A stretch of 64,000 nt of DNA from Nitrosomonas sp. JL21 (GCF_009833095.1 NZ_QRCB01000015.1:54616-118615); one strand, 5' to 3'; shown: positions 26,284 to 36,348, counted from the first letter of the stretch. Translations and numbers: made by a program. The notes: a model not told the origin generated them from the sequence alone.

Positions 26284-28832
26284 TACCAATCCTCCTTCAC
26301 AGCACGTATCACCTGACCGGAAACCGCCTGCCGTCCAGCCATCAATGCCGTCAATGCTGCTGAAATCAACATGAGCAGAGCAACCGCCAACAACCAGCTC
26401 CATGGCACGTAAAGTTGCATTGTCCAGTGAAACGATTGTGGATTGACGATAAAAATCAGAATCAAGCTGATGCTCCACCCCAACACGAATCCGAGCGTAG
26501 TGCCCAGAGCGGTCAGCAAACCACCTTCAGCGGCCAGCATCGCCAGAATTTGCCTCCGTGTCATACCGACATGCCGCAGCATGCCAAACTCTTTCGCCCG
26601 CGCCAATGTTTGGGCCGAAAAACTGGCTCCTACACCCAACAGCCCGATGATCACCGCAACCGTTTCCAGCACATAAGTCACCGCAAAACTGCGATCAAAA
26701 ATTTTTAAGCTCAGAGCCCGCATATCGCTCGATCGCGATATCTCCAGCGCGCTGCCAAAGTCTAATCGACGCATATCTTCAATGGCTGTATCCACAGTCA
26801 TTCCATGCCGCAACCAGATTGCAGCTGTATTAATGCTCAAATCGCCGCTCAAACGCTGATAATCTGCTAGCTGAATTTGCACAGCACCGAACTGCCGACC
26901 GTAATCACGCCATATTCCGACTACCACAAACTCATGGAATGACGCACCCACTGGAAATTGAACCCTCTCCCCGACTCGATAGCCATATAAATCGACCATC
27001 GCCTCCGACACCCACATCGGCATGACACCCTCAGGCAGTGAACCTGATGCGATCACGTCATCCGTTAACGGCAGCGTGTTACGCGGATCATTGCCATCAA
27101 TGGGACGGGCAAACAGGGTAATTTCAGGTCGACTGGCATCGAGAATCAATTGCTGAGTACGAAAGAGATCGACCCGTTCAATACCTGCTAATCCAGCAAT
27201 GTCTTGTTGCTGTGTTACTTGAAAACCGCCCTGATCTCCTGTTGTCGCAACTCGCACATATAGATCAGCGGGCAATACCTGCCCCAGCCAATGATCAATC
27301 GACACTCTAAAACTCATCACCATGATCGCCATCGCGACCATCAAACTGAAGCTTGCTAAAATGCCTCCCAGCGCCATCGCAGCCTGGCTGGGCGCATTGG
27401 TCAAGCGTGCCAACACCAGCGCAGAAACAGCACCGATCTGATAGCGATGTAATCGGGCCGTCAAAAAGGAAAAGAAACCGGCCGTAAAACGCGGCATCAA
27501 CGCGATGCCTCCAATCAACAGCAACATGATGGCTAGATAACCAAACACTGGCAATTCAAGGATGGGCGGCAATTGCGTGAACAAGAGTGCGCCACCCAGG
27601 CAAATCAATGCCGGCCAGGGCGAAGCCAACTTCTCTATGACTGCGTGCTCGCTACCGGCACGTAATGCCAACGCAGGTCTTGTGCGCGCTGCCTCCATCG
27701 CAGGGACAATGCTGCCGATCAACGTCACACACAATCCGATTCCAAAAAATAGCATTGCCGCGATGGGGTCAAAAAAAATACCGGGTTTGACCCCCGGGAA
27801 AAAACTGCTCCCCAGATTCCCATCGAGAAATTGTATCGCCATCACTGCAATCAGATACCCCAGACTCAACCCCAGCAACGACCCTAACGCACCGAGAAAA
27901 ATTCCTTCGGTAATCATTTGCCGCAGCAATTGCACGCGGGTAACGCCCAGCACCCGTAATAGTGCAAATTGTTGACGCCGCCGGATAACCGACAGAGCCT
28001 GTGCGGAAAATACCAAGAACGCGCCGGTAAACAACGCCACCAAGGCCAGCATATTCAGATTGATGCGATAAGCTCGTGACATATTCTCGACTCGCAGTTC
28101 CTGATCCGCCGCTTCGGTAACCCAATAGGATGAACCGAGTTCTTCGGCCAGTCTTGCTTTGAATGCATGGTGATTGACACCTGGTTGCAGTTTCAATTCG
28201 ATCCGCGACAATAACCCCAGCTGCTCAAAGCGCCATTGCATGGCGCCAATGTCCATCACGGCAAGCCGTTGCCCTGCTCGCGCCCGCACCAAACCTCCCG
28301 CCACGCGTAGCGTAAGGGTGTGCAATCCCGCGTAGACTTGCAGCTCATCATCCTGCTGAACCTGTAACCACTCCATCGCAGCCGGTGAAAGAAAAATCGT
28401 ATCGCTTGCCAGCCGATCCAATGTTTTTCCCTGTGCTGGCAATCCCAGCAAATCCGGAGAAATCTGGGCCGCCCGGAACATATCGATCCCCAGAATTTTC
28501 AATTTCTGATCGCTCCGGATACTTTGCTTGCCCACTACCGCAACATCCAGTTCCAACATAGGGTTGGCGACTGCAACGTCTTTCTGATTTGCCAGCCAGG
28601 GATACAATGACTCGTCAAAGTATGCTTTACGGCCACGAACCTGCATATCCGCCTGTCCGGAAAGATGCTTGCTCGCGGCAGAAAATTCATTAAAGGCGGC
28701 GGTATTGATGAGGTGTATCGAATAGGCCATTGCTACCCCGATGGCGATAGCGATCAACGCCACCAACACTTGCGCAACATGCGCCCGCCACTCGCCGACC
28801 AATAACCAGCGGGATAATGATGCCGAGGTCAT
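26283..28832 (-). CDS. FtsX-like ABC transporter permease (AttF/G type)
   Basis: This large permease of 849 residues has an N-terminal membrane helix (VLVALIAIAIGVAMAYSI), a big periplasmic domain, a first FtsX three-helix bundle (about 265-375), further central helices, a second periplasmic domain, and a final FtsX bundle (GLLGVGASFSAQTLARAKEFGMLRH and on). Such permeases work with LolD-like ATPases to move lipids or lipoproteins or to do mechanical work in the periplasm, not solute import. It overlaps the ATPase gene by four bases (ATGA) and the AttH-like gene by one. Confidence 0.9.
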   Translation of the reverse strand: MTSASLSRWLLVGEWRAHVAQVLVALIAIAIGVAMAYSIHLINTAAFNEFSAASKHLSGQADMQVRGRKAYFDESLYPWLANQKDVAVANPMLELDVAVVGKQSIRSDQKLKILGIDMFRAAQISPDLLGLPAQGKTLDRLASDTIFLSPAAMEWLQVQQDDELQVYAGLHTLTLRVAGGLVRARAGQRLAVMDIGAMQWRFEQLGLLSRIELKLQPGVNHHAFKARLAEELGSSYWVTEAADQELRVENMSRAYRINLNMLALVALFTGAFLVFSAQALSVIRRRQQFALLRVLGVTRVQLLRQMITEGIFLGALGSLLGLSLGYLIAVMAIQFLDGNLGSSFFPGVKPGIFFDPIAAMLFFGIGLCVTLIGSIVPAMEAARTRPALALRAGSEHAVIEKLASPWPALICLGGALLFTQLPPILELPVFGYLAIMLLLIGGIALMPRFTAGFFSFLTARLHRYQIGAVSALVLARLTNAPSQAAMALGGILASFSLMVAMAIMVMSFRVSIDHWLGQVLPADLYVRVATTGDQGGFQVTQQQDIAGLAGIERVDLFRTQQLILDASRPEITLFARPIDGNDPRNTLPLTDDVIASGSLPEGVMPMWVSEAMVDLYGYRVGERVQFPVGASFHEFVVVGIWRDYGRQFGAVQIQLADYQRLSGDLSINTAAIWLRHGMTVDTAIEDMRRLDFGSALEISRSSDMRALSLKIFDRSFAVTYVLETVAVIIGLLGVGASFSAQTLARAKEFGMLRHVGMTRRQILAMLAAEGGLLTALGTTLGFVLGWSISLILIFIVNPQSFHWTMQLYVPWSWLLAVALLMLISAALTALMAGRQAVSGQVIRAVKEDW

Positions 28833-29491
28833 CGACGATGCTCTGGTTGAGCCTGAAACAAGCCATTCTTTGTCAAGTTCAGTACGATATCCGCGGTGCC
28901 GGCGGCTACATGAGAATGTGTCACGAGAATGCCCGTTGCACCATTAGCCTTAATTTCCGAGCGCATCAACTGAAGAATGTCATGCGCCGTATCCGGATCA
29001 AGATTACCGGTTGGTTCATCCGCCAGAACCAATGCAGGACGGTGGATCAATGCCCGGGCAATTGCAACCCGTTGCAGTTCGCCACCGGATAATTCGCGCG
29101 GAAAATGCTCACCGCGCCCCTGCAATCCGACATTGGCCAGCATCTGTTCGACCCGATCGGTCGACCTGTCATTCAGCAATAACGGTAGAGCAATATTCTG
29201 ATGCACGGTTAAATGCGGTAACACATGAAACGCCTGAAATACAAAACCGAACTGCTCGCGCCGTAACCGTGTCGCAGCATCATCGTTCAACTGAGAAATG
29301 GCTACCCCGTTCACGCGAATATCTCCAGAATCCGGAGCATCCAGCCCTGCAATCAAATTCAACAGCGTGGATTTTCCCACCCCCGATTCGCCCATGATCG
29401 CAACATATTCGCCCGACCTCAGCATATGGCTTAGATTGGCCAGGACTTGGCGACCGGCGTAGGCTTTATTGACATTTATGAGCTCAAGCAT
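28829..29491 (-). CDS. ABC transporter ATP-binding protein (LolD/AttE type)
   Basis: The ATPase has 220 residues, with Walker [10 protein letters not shown] (34-42), the signature [15 protein letters not shown] and Walker [13 protein letters not shown], the last two typical of the LolD/FtsE/MacB class. It is the first gene of a three-gene unit with an FtsX permease and an AttH-like lipocalin protein. The substrate is unknown; an envelope lipid or lipoprotein is the most likely class from family knowledge. Confidence 0.92.
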   Translation of the reverse strand: MLELINVNKAYAGRQVLANLSHMLRSGEYVAIMGESGVGKSTLLNLIAGLDAPDSGDIRVNGVAISQLNDDAATRLRREQFGFVFQAFHVLPHLTVHQNIALPLLLNDRSTDRVEQMLANVGLQGRGEHFPRELSGGELQRVAIARALIHRPALVLADEPTGNLDPDTAHDILQLMRSEIKANGATGILVTHSHVAAGTADIVLNLTKNGLFQAQPEHRR

Positions 29492-29780
29492 GCGAGCACC
29501 GCCACCCTGTTGAAATTGAATTAATTTTTATCATTCTTAGCAACATCCAAAGTTTTACTCATTACTTCATCTCGAAGCAGTGCTTTTACAAGCGCACCAA
29601 TCGTGCTTAAATGTAACACGTAACAGAAATAGATAGCTCTGGATACTCAAAGTTCGAGGCACTTCCCCAAAGAGCGCGTTCGATATCGTTGAGTCATCAT
29701 CGATAACCCGCAGAATCCCCACTCGGCTGCATTGAGAATCCAGGCATATCCCAATAATTTCCATCTTGAAGGAGAGTCCT

Positions 29781-30062
29781 ATGGCACGAGCTAGCGCACG
29801 GCATATTTTGGTAAAGACCGAAGAGCAATGTAATCAACTGAAAACTGACATCGAAAATGGCGCTGAATTTGCACAATTGGCCCAACAACACTCGCTGTGC
29901 CCTTCCGGGAAACAAGGCGGTGACCTGGGTGAATTTGGCCGAGGGCAAATGGTGAAAGAATTTGATACCGTCGTATTCAGCGCACCTGTAGGAGAAGTGC
30001 AAGGCCCGGTCAAAACGCAATTTGGCTATCATCTGGTTGAAGTAACCAAACGCAGCGATTGA
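29781..30062 (+). CDS. ppiC: Parvulin-type peptidyl-prolyl isomerase PpiC
   Basis: This 93-residue cytoplasmic parvulin, the same length as E. coli PpiC, contains ARHILVKTEEQC, LAQQHSLCPSGKQGGDLGEF, and the closing GPVKTQFGYHLVEV. I start at the ATG at 29781 because AAGGAGAG precedes it; an apparent TTG start at 29766 is the ribosome site itself. It stands alone. Confidence 0.94.
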   Translation: MARASARHILVKTEEQCNQLKTDIENGAEFAQLAQQHSLCPSGKQGGDLGEFGRGQMVKEFDTVVFSAPVGEVQGPVKTQFGYHLVEVTKRSD

Positions 30063-30375
30063 ACCCGAGCCTAAACCAAAGACTAAAGCGTACCGCGCTG
30101 ACTCATTCTCAGGAATACAGGCCATTGAATTCAATTAACTTAAAGATAAAGATATCCTGAAAAAGGTAACGGGGGCGGGAGGGGAAATGGACAGGCTCAG
30201 AACGCGCAGTGATAAACGATCAATGAGCGTTTTGAGTCTGATTTGATCGCGCAGCGTGACTGAGCGCAGTAGTTTTTTAAAGTTTTTTTTATTGATTCTG
30301 ACGCAGGACAGATGACACACTCGGATATGATCGACACCCTCAACCTCAAGCTTTTACTGGCAGCCTTCTTCGGAT
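30063..30375. other. Intergenic block with GC-rich inverted repeats and T-tracts
   Basis: A GC-rich segment (about 30165-30270) contains arms CTCAGAACGC (30196-30205) and GCGTTTTGAG (30227-30236), pairing 9 of 10. A second structure (GCGC arms at 30249 and 30264, ACTG/CAGT inside) is followed by T-runs at 30273-30290. The last part could terminate ppiC. No convincing gene is present on either strand. Confidence 0.4.
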
Positions 30376-30705
30376 TCAATCACCGCGTTTGGATTGGAAG
30401 CATTGATAGACACCAAAACTTCGTCGACCATTAATGATCTCCGAAAGCGGAACTATGGTATCGCCTCCCATCAAACCTGCTTCATTGCGAGCAAGATCAG
30501 CAAGTTCACTCGCAACTTTTTCGGGATTCCGGTCAAAAATAATTTCGCTCACGACTTTGGTACTGACCGTTCCCAACTTCTTGCAGGACTCAACAGCATT
30601 CATCGACTGCACGAAACGAACACCCTCACCTTTTGCCGTCACCTTAACCCATGCGCAAGAAGCCAACAACACGCCGCAACCCACGACAATAATGAGTTTT
30701 TTCAT
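30376..30705 (-). CDS. DUF4156-type lipoprotein
   Basis: This small outer-membrane lipoprotein (109 residues from the ATG at 30705) has a signal peptide ending in the lipobox LASC (lipidated C17). The mature part holds CKKLGTVSTKVVSE, paired cysteines and the NEAGLMGGDTIVPL segment seen in DUF4156/RcsF-like small lipoproteins. GAGG lies six bases before this ATG; the upstream ATG at 30717 is less favoured. Function unknown. Confidence 0.75.
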   Translation of the reverse strand: MKKLIIVVGCGVLLASCAWVKVTAKGEGVRFVQSMNAVESCKKLGTVSTKVVSEIIFDRNPEKVASELADLARNEAGLMGGDTIVPLSEIINGRRSFGVYQCFQSKRGD

Positions 30706-30790
30706 ACTAAACCTCATGATGAATCCATTAATGAAATCGCCTGCTCGCTCATGGCGATCTGATTATTCATTGTAACCCGATAATTCAATC

Positions 30791-32557
30791 ATGATGGAAT
30801 TTTCACCCAAGACAGCACCTCGCTGGCAAGCCATCAAGCGTGCCACCCAGTTTATCGCACCTTATCGGCGACAGGTTGTTTACAGTCTATTAGCGTTATC
30901 GTTTACAGCAATGATTACCCTATCGATCGGTCAAGGTATCCGGTTATTAATTGATCAGGGATTTGCGACACAATCCAAAGAACTGCTCAGTCAATATGTG
31001 CTGACTTTTTTAGGACTGGTGATTGCATTGGCGATGGGGACTTTTACGCGGTATTACTGGGTGACGTGGTTGGGCGAGCGCGTCATTGCCGATATTCGCC
31101 GCCAGGTTTTCAATCATTTGATTCATTTGCATCCGGGATTCTTCGAGGCAAACCGCAGCCTTGAAATCCAATCACGTTTGACGGCCGACATGACCTTGCT
31201 TCAAACCGTGATCGGATCGTCGGTTTCATTTGCCTTACGCAATTTAATCATGATGCTGGGCGGTATTGTTTGGTTATTCATCACCAATGCCAAACTGACC
31301 GCGCTGGTAACGGTGTCGGTGCCACTGGTGGTCATTCCCATCCTGGTATATGGTCGCCGGGTACGGCATTTGTCACGCCTGAGCCAGGATAGAATCGCCG
31401 CCGTTGGCGCCTATGTGGGTGAAATACTCGGCCAGATCAAAACCGTGCAAGCTTACAACCATCAATCCATCGATCAGCAGCAATTTCACGCTCAGGTAGA
31501 AGATGCCTTTGCCATCGCCAAACAACGCGCTACCCAACGGGCGTTGCTGATCACCATTGTCATTCTGCTGGTGCTGGGCGCGGTGGGTTTGATGCTCTGG
31601 GTGGGCGGCATGGATGTCATCGAAGGGCGCATCAGTGCGGGTGAACTCGCAGCTTTTGTATTCTATAGCGTCATTGTCGGTTCGGCGGTCGCTTCCATCT
31701 CTGAAGTCATCGGTGAACTACAACGTGCCGCGGGAGCCGCCGAGCGGACGATGGAATTATTGGATGCGCCGAATCTCATTCAATCCCGGCCCGATCCTCA
31801 TCCTTTACCGCGCGTGATGGGAAACATTCATCTTGAACACGTATGCTTTGCTTATCCGTCTCGGCCGGAAACACTTGCCATCGACCACCTCACGCTGAAA
31901 ATCCGTGCCGGAGAAACGCTGGCGCTCGTCGGTCCGTCGGGTGCCGGAAAATCAACTCTGTTTGATTTGCTGTTACGTTTTTTTGACTGCCAGTCCGGAT
32001 CGATCCAATTGGAAGGCATCGATATCCGGAATCTCGACGTGATGACGCTACGCCGATGCTTTGCATTGGTATCGCAAAGTCCATCATTATTTCACGGCAG
32101 CATTCGCGACAATCTCCGTTATGGGCGCCCAGAAGCCACCGACGCGGAAATTGCAGCCGCGGCCGAGGCAGCCTATGCGCATGATTTTATTCGCAAGCTT
32201 CCGCAGGGCTATCACACATTATTGGGAGATACTGGATTGGGATTGTCAGGCGGACAAAAACAACGATTGACCATTGCCCGGGCTATCTTAACCAATGCGC
32301 CGATTCTGCTCCTGGATGAAGCAACCAGCGCGCTTGATGCTCACAGTGAACATTGGGTGCAACAAGCACTGCAGCAACTGATGCAAAACCGGACGACGCT
32401 AGTCATTGCCCATCGTCTGGCCACAGTGCAATCTGCCGATCGGATTGCTGTGCTCGATCACGGTCGTTTGGATGCGCTGGGAACACACGCGCAATTGCTG
32501 CAATCCAGTTCCCTGTATGCTCAATTGGCTGCGCTGCAATTTCAATCGATGGATTGA
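30791..32557 (+). CDS. MsbA-like ABC exporter (fused permease and ATPase)
   Basis: This half-transporter of 588 residues has six membrane helices in the first 320 residues and an ATPase domain with Walker A GPSGAGKST (381-389), the signature LSGGQKQRL and Walker B ILLLDEATSALD. The family exports lipids, lipid A precursors or drugs; sequence alone cannot choose. It is not followed by lpxK as classical msbA often is. Its last 16 bases overlap the 3' end of hpnG on the other strand. Confidence 0.88.
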   Translation: MMEFSPKTAPRWQAIKRATQFIAPYRRQVVYSLLALSFTAMITLSIGQGIRLLIDQGFATQSKELLSQYVLTFLGLVIALAMGTFTRYYWVTWLGERVIADIRRQVFNHLIHLHPGFFEANRSLEIQSRLTADMTLLQTVIGSSVSFALRNLIMMLGGIVWLFITNAKLTALVTVSVPLVVIPILVYGRRVRHLSRLSQDRIAAVGAYVGEILGQIKTVQAYNHQSIDQQQFHAQVEDAFAIAKQRATQRALLITIVILLVLGAVGLMLWVGGMDVIEGRISAGELAAFVFYSVIVGSAVASISEVIGELQRAAGAAERTMELLDAPNLIQSRPDPHPLPRVMGNIHLEHVCFAYPSRPETLAIDHLTLKIRAGETLALVGPSGAGKSTLFDLLLRFFDCQSGSIQLEGIDIRNLDVMTLRRCFALVSQSPSLFHGSIRDNLRYGRPEATDAEIAAAAEAAYAHDFIRKLPQGYHTLLGDTGLGLSGGQKQRLTIARAILTNAPILLLDEATSALDAHSEHWVQQALQQLMQNRTTLVIAHRLATVQSADRIAVLDHGRLDALGTHAQLLQSSSLYAQLAALQFQSMD

Positions 32558-33297
32558 TCGTGACTTTCTTCGACATGCTGATATGGAACGTAATCGCTGG
32601 CGAAGCTCAGACCCGTTTTCTGCACCACTTCAATCAGCGCGGCGCGCGCCACATGCATGCCCAGCGCAAGATGAATCAGGGTTTTGATCGGAATTGATCC
32701 ATTCATGACTAATTTGATCAGTTGCACGATATCGGCGCTGCCATCGGGATATACCGCATCCATCAGCGCCTCCGGTGGAGAAAACTCGAGAGGATCGATA
32801 ATGGCGCGAATGGCCAGAAACGAAATCCCCGCATCGGCCGCCACTTTTGCTACGGCTGCAGTTTCCATATCAGCAGCGCACGCACCGGTTGCTTCTCCTA
32901 AGGCGAGTTTTTCCTGACGGGTCGTCAAAGGTGCTTCGCAGGCAGCAAGAATTCCGCCTGCTACGGTCAAATGCTTTGACATAATGCCTTCCAACCGATT
33001 ACGCCATTCCAGATCCACCGGCAGAATTTCATCGTCCTTGGTAATCGCTTCAGGCAATACTAAGTCCCCGGGAATCAAATTATTATCCACTGCGGCCGCA
33101 ACACCGAAACTTACCAGCGCATTCACGCCATGATCACACAATTTCAGAGCAGCTCCTCGCGCGGCACTATGACCAATACTACTGAGGCATAATGAAGTGC
33201 GGGTGCCGATTTCCACCACCTGATACAGAGGAAAACGCCGATCCGCCAAGCACTTTGCTTCGGATCTCAGTGCTGAAACAACACCTATGATTTTCAA
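32542..33297 (-). CDS. hpnG: Hopanoid-associated nucleoside phosphorylase HpnG
   Basis: This 251-residue protein of the purine-nucleoside-phosphorylase fold (MKIIGVVSALRSEAKCL, FGVAAAVDNNLIPGDLVLP, ACAADMETAAVAKVA) probably releases adenine from adenosylhopane to give ribosylhopane. The start codon is TTG at 33297 and overlaps the stop of the cyclase gene (TTGA), so the two are coupled. The neighbouring cyclase supports the hopanoid role over general nucleoside salvage. Confidence 0.87.
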   Translation of the reverse strand: MKIIGVVSALRSEAKCLADRRFPLYQVVEIGTRTSLCLSSIGHSAARGAALKLCDHGVNALVSFGVAAAVDNNLIPGDLVLPEAITKDDEILPVDLEWRNRLEGIMSKHLTVAGGILAACEAPLTTRQEKLALGEATGACAADMETAAVAKVAADAGISFLAIRAIIDPLEFSPPEALMDAVYPDGSADIVQLIKLVMNGSIPIKTLIHLALGMHVARAALIEVVQKTGLSFASDYVPYQHVEESHDQSID

Positions 33298-35291
33298 TTA
33301 ACAATCTCCCTTGTCAACGCACGATAACGCGCCAGCGCCCATACGGGGAAGAATTTTGAATAACCATGGTAACGCAAATAGAAAACGCGCGGGAAACCCG
33401 GTGCCGTAAACCAAGGTTCTTCCCATAGGTGATCACTCATTTGATGGGTCAATAAGTAATTGATTCCTTTGCGTACCGCTTCACTGTCAACTTCGCCTGA
33501 CGCCATCAAGCCAAGCACGGCCCAGGCAGTTTGAAATGCCGTGCTGGTCTCGGCGAACTGTCCGGCAAGGCCAGTATCCAGATAAGAGTCGTTGGTTTCT
33601 CCCCATCCCCCATCGGCTCTTTGTACAGATTTCAACCATTTCACTGCGCGCTGCACGGAAATATGTTGTCGGTCGAATCCTGCCAGCCGCAAGGCTTCTA
33701 ACACAGACCAGGTGCCATAGATATAATTCGTGCCCCAACGACCGAACCAAGCACCATTTTTTTCTTGTTCACGCAATAAAAAGCTAATGCCCCGCCATAC
33801 TTCGCGCTGATGCTTGCCATATTTGCCCAGCAAACCGACACAGCGGGCGGTCACATCGCTGGTGGGGGGATCGATCAGTGCGCCGTGATCAGCAAAAGGA
33901 ATTTCATTCAGATAGTGATATACATTATCGATGTCAAACGCAGCAAACCCACCATTTTTTGATTGCATGCCGGCTAGCCAATTGGCAGCACGCTCAAGCG
34001 CATAGGGATGAGGTTTCTCCTCGGCTTGCTCAAGCGCCCACGCCACGGCAGCCGTATCATCCAGGTCAGGATAATGTGGATTGGCATATTGAAACGCCCA
34101 TCCACCACCTGGCAAATCAGGCCGCTTATCGCGCCAATCTCCAGGGGCATCCAAAACCTGTTGCTCAACCAACCAGTCCAATGCTTTGTAGACAGGTCTC
34201 TGATCCGTAGTGCAATCTTCCTGTAGCGCCAGACACGTCAGAACGGTATCCCATACCGGCGATGTGCACGGTTGACACCAAGCACGCTCTCCTTCATCAA
34301 TCAGTAGACCTCGCAACGCATTGCGGCATTGCACCCTGCTCGGATGATCATAGGCGTAGCCCAATAAAGTCAACGCTTCATGAGCATTGACCATGGCCGG
34401 GAAAATAGCCCCAATGCCACATTCGCCATTCAATCGTTCGAGTATCCAACGTTCTGCCCGGCGAATCGAATATTGACGAATGGATTGAGGAAGATGAGGT
34501 TCAAATTTGGATAATAACCGCTCAACCAGCATAAAGCTGCGCTTGAGCAACGTGTCCGCCTTAGGAAAGTAATTTTTTTCCTCTTCCGGCGGCACGATAA
34601 ATAACTCGCGTATGTTCACCTGGCGTGGGTTAATGGCCTTGGCCTTGAGCGTGCACAAAATGGACAACGGAATCATTACAGTACGCGACCAATACGAAAC
34701 CTTACTGACATGAAAAGGAAACCAGCTCGGCAATAATACCAATTCTGAAGGCACCACCGGCACACCACGCCACGGGATTTGATCATACATTGCCAGCAAC
34801 AAACGCGTGAATACATTAGCTTTCGCTGCTCCGCCATAGTGTAGAATGGCTTCCCGGGCGCGCACCATATGCGCGGCATCCGGCGAATCTCCGACTAGTT
34901 TCAGGGCATAATATGACTTGATCGTACAGCTAATATCAAATGCCCCGCCATAATACAATGGCCAGCCACCGTGACTCATATCTTGTTTATCGCGAATGAA
35001 ACGCGCAATCTTATTCTCCAGAATCACATCGATTTCATCCATGAAATGCATCATCAAGATATATTCCGCTGGAATGGTACAATCCGCTTCGAGTGGAAAA
35101 CACCAGTGACCATCAGGATTTTGCAACGCCAGTAACGCCCCTCTGGCTTGCGTGAATTTTTCTTCTAGCTCATGCCGATCGATTTCGTTACGCATCGAAT
35201 CACGTGCTGTATCGGATGGCGGAGTTTCACGCTCGAAGGTGAAATCGTTGTGCTGTTGTGATATGTGAGATATTCCGTGAGAACCGTCCAT
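33294..35291 (-). CDS. shc: Squalene-hopene cyclase
   Basis: This enzyme cyclises squalene to hopene, the first step of hopanoid formation, as a monotopic membrane protein. The catalytic DxDD box is D409-L-D-D412 followed by TAAVAW. Several QW repeats are visible, such as GGWAFQYANPHYPDLDD, KNGGFAAFD, KNGAWFGRWGTNYIYG and ADGGWGE. At 665 residues it is of normal length. It lies between mlaA upstream and hpnG downstream on the same strand, with AGGA just before the ATG. Confidence 0.96.
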   Translation of the reverse strand: MDGSHGISHISQQHNDFTFERETPPSDTARDSMRNEIDRHELEEKFTQARGALLALQNPDGHWCFPLEADCTIPAEYILMMHFMDEIDVILENKIARFIRDKQDMSHGGWPLYYGGAFDISCTIKSYYALKLVGDSPDAAHMVRAREAILHYGGAAKANVFTRLLLAMYDQIPWRGVPVVPSELVLLPSWFPFHVSKVSYWSRTVMIPLSILCTLKAKAINPRQVNIRELFIVPPEEEKNYFPKADTLLKRSFMLVERLLSKFEPHLPQSIRQYSIRRAERWILERLNGECGIGAIFPAMVNAHEALTLLGYAYDHPSRVQCRNALRGLLIDEGERAWCQPCTSPVWDTVLTCLALQEDCTTDQRPVYKALDWLVEQQVLDAPGDWRDKRPDLPGGGWAFQYANPHYPDLDDTAAVAWALEQAEEKPHPYALERAANWLAGMQSKNGGFAAFDIDNVYHYLNEIPFADHGALIDPPTSDVTARCVGLLGKYGKHQREVWRGISFLLREQEKNGAWFGRWGTNYIYGTWSVLEALRLAGFDRQHISVQRAVKWLKSVQRADGGWGETNDSYLDTGLAGQFAETSTAFQTAWAVLGLMASGEVDSEAVRKGINYLLTHQMSDHLWEEPWFTAPGFPRVFYLRYHGYSKFFPVWALARYRALTREIVN

Positions 35292-35437
35292 ATATTCCTA
35301 ATTACTGTATCCGTCACAATTTTTAATCGGTATATAGATAGATATACCTCCCGTCCAGCTCCATCTCTATTTTATATAAAGATTTTTCTCTTCGGCTATT
35401 GCAAACTTACTCACAGCATATAGCCATCAAGTTCATA

Positions 35438-36286
35438 TTACAATTTCTTTTCAGTCTTAGGCTTTGCTTTTATTTTTTCAGGCTCTTTCTCAAAAGGATT
35501 GTCTTGAAAAGGCTCATAATAAAGATCAAGAGGCAGGTTGCCATCATGAATCAAGAATTCGCGCTGTTGTATCGTAGCTTCGCGAACAAAAAGATAGGGA
35601 TCGATTGCTGCCTCATCGCGAACGCGCATCGGGCCTGCCAGGCGTGCGCGTTTGTCGATGGCGCCCAGAATTGTCAGCGGTGCGGCAAAGTATGAGCCTA
35701 CGACCAGACCGGCATAAAAAAGCACATTGGTAAAAATACCGACCGGAATATTGGTCACATCACGTTCACTACTGGGGCCCAAGAAGGGAATAAAAAGATA
35801 GGACCCGGGATTGACGCCCCACACACCTAGAGTTTGGCCGAAATCCTCATCATGTTTCTGTAAACCCATGTGTGTCGCCATATCGAACAACCCAAACATG
35901 CCGATCGTTGAATTGACAAAAAAACGAACCGTATCTTGAGCGCCCTGCTTCATTTTCCCTTGCAGAAAAGAGTTCAGTACCACATTCGGGTAGGACAGGT
36001 TATCGTAAAAATTTCCGATCGATCGCTGTGCAGCATTGGGCACATAGTCAATATAAGCATTCACGACGGGTTCGAATACTGCCCGATCCACCTTGTCGGT
36101 AAAATCATAGGAAGCACGATTGATTTTTTCATGCGGATCGACGGGATCTATCTCAGGATCGCTGTGCTTGGAGGTGGATGCACAGCCTTGAAAAAAAGAA
36201 ATGCATAGGATAAATAAAAAAATAACTCCATAGTTACACTCTCTCACCGAACTTGCATTTCTCAAAATCTTGACACTCTCATTCAT
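35438..36286 (-). CDS. mlaA: MlaA (VacJ) outer-membrane lipoprotein
   Basis: MlaA sits in the outer membrane and removes mislocalised phospholipids from its outer leaflet, passing them to the Mla pathway. It has a signal segment with lipobox FQGC (C35), then DPHEKINRASYDFTDKVD, GNFYDNLSYPNVVLNSFLQ and GVNPGSYLFIPFLGPSSERD, all strongly typical. Its 282 residues fit. It lies upstream of squalene-hopene cyclase, so phospholipid trafficking and hopanoid synthesis are encoded side by side. The C-terminal tail is Lys-rich. Confidence 0.93.
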   Translation of the reverse strand: MNESVKILRNASSVRECNYGVIFLFILCISFFQGCASTSKHSDPEIDPVDPHEKINRASYDFTDKVDRAVFEPVVNAYIDYVPNAAQRSIGNFYDNLSYPNVVLNSFLQGKMKQGAQDTVRFFVNSTIGMFGLFDMATHMGLQKHDEDFGQTLGVWGVNPGSYLFIPFLGPSSERDVTNIPVGIFTNVLFYAGLVVGSYFAAPLTILGAIDKRARLAGPMRVRDEAAIDPYLFVREATIQQREFLIHDGNLPLDLYYEPFQDNPFEKEPEKIKAKPKTEKKL

Positions 36287-36348
36287 GTACCAATCAATAA
36301 ACAGTCTTAAGCTTCTTAAATAATGGCAGACGCCGAATAATCAATCCA

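Noticed and set aside
26284..26478. N-terminal extension of the attH-like gene
   Set aside because: It is antisense-free but lies inside the permease gene in another frame; the ATG at 26283 with GGAGG and the TAATG overlap is a far better start.
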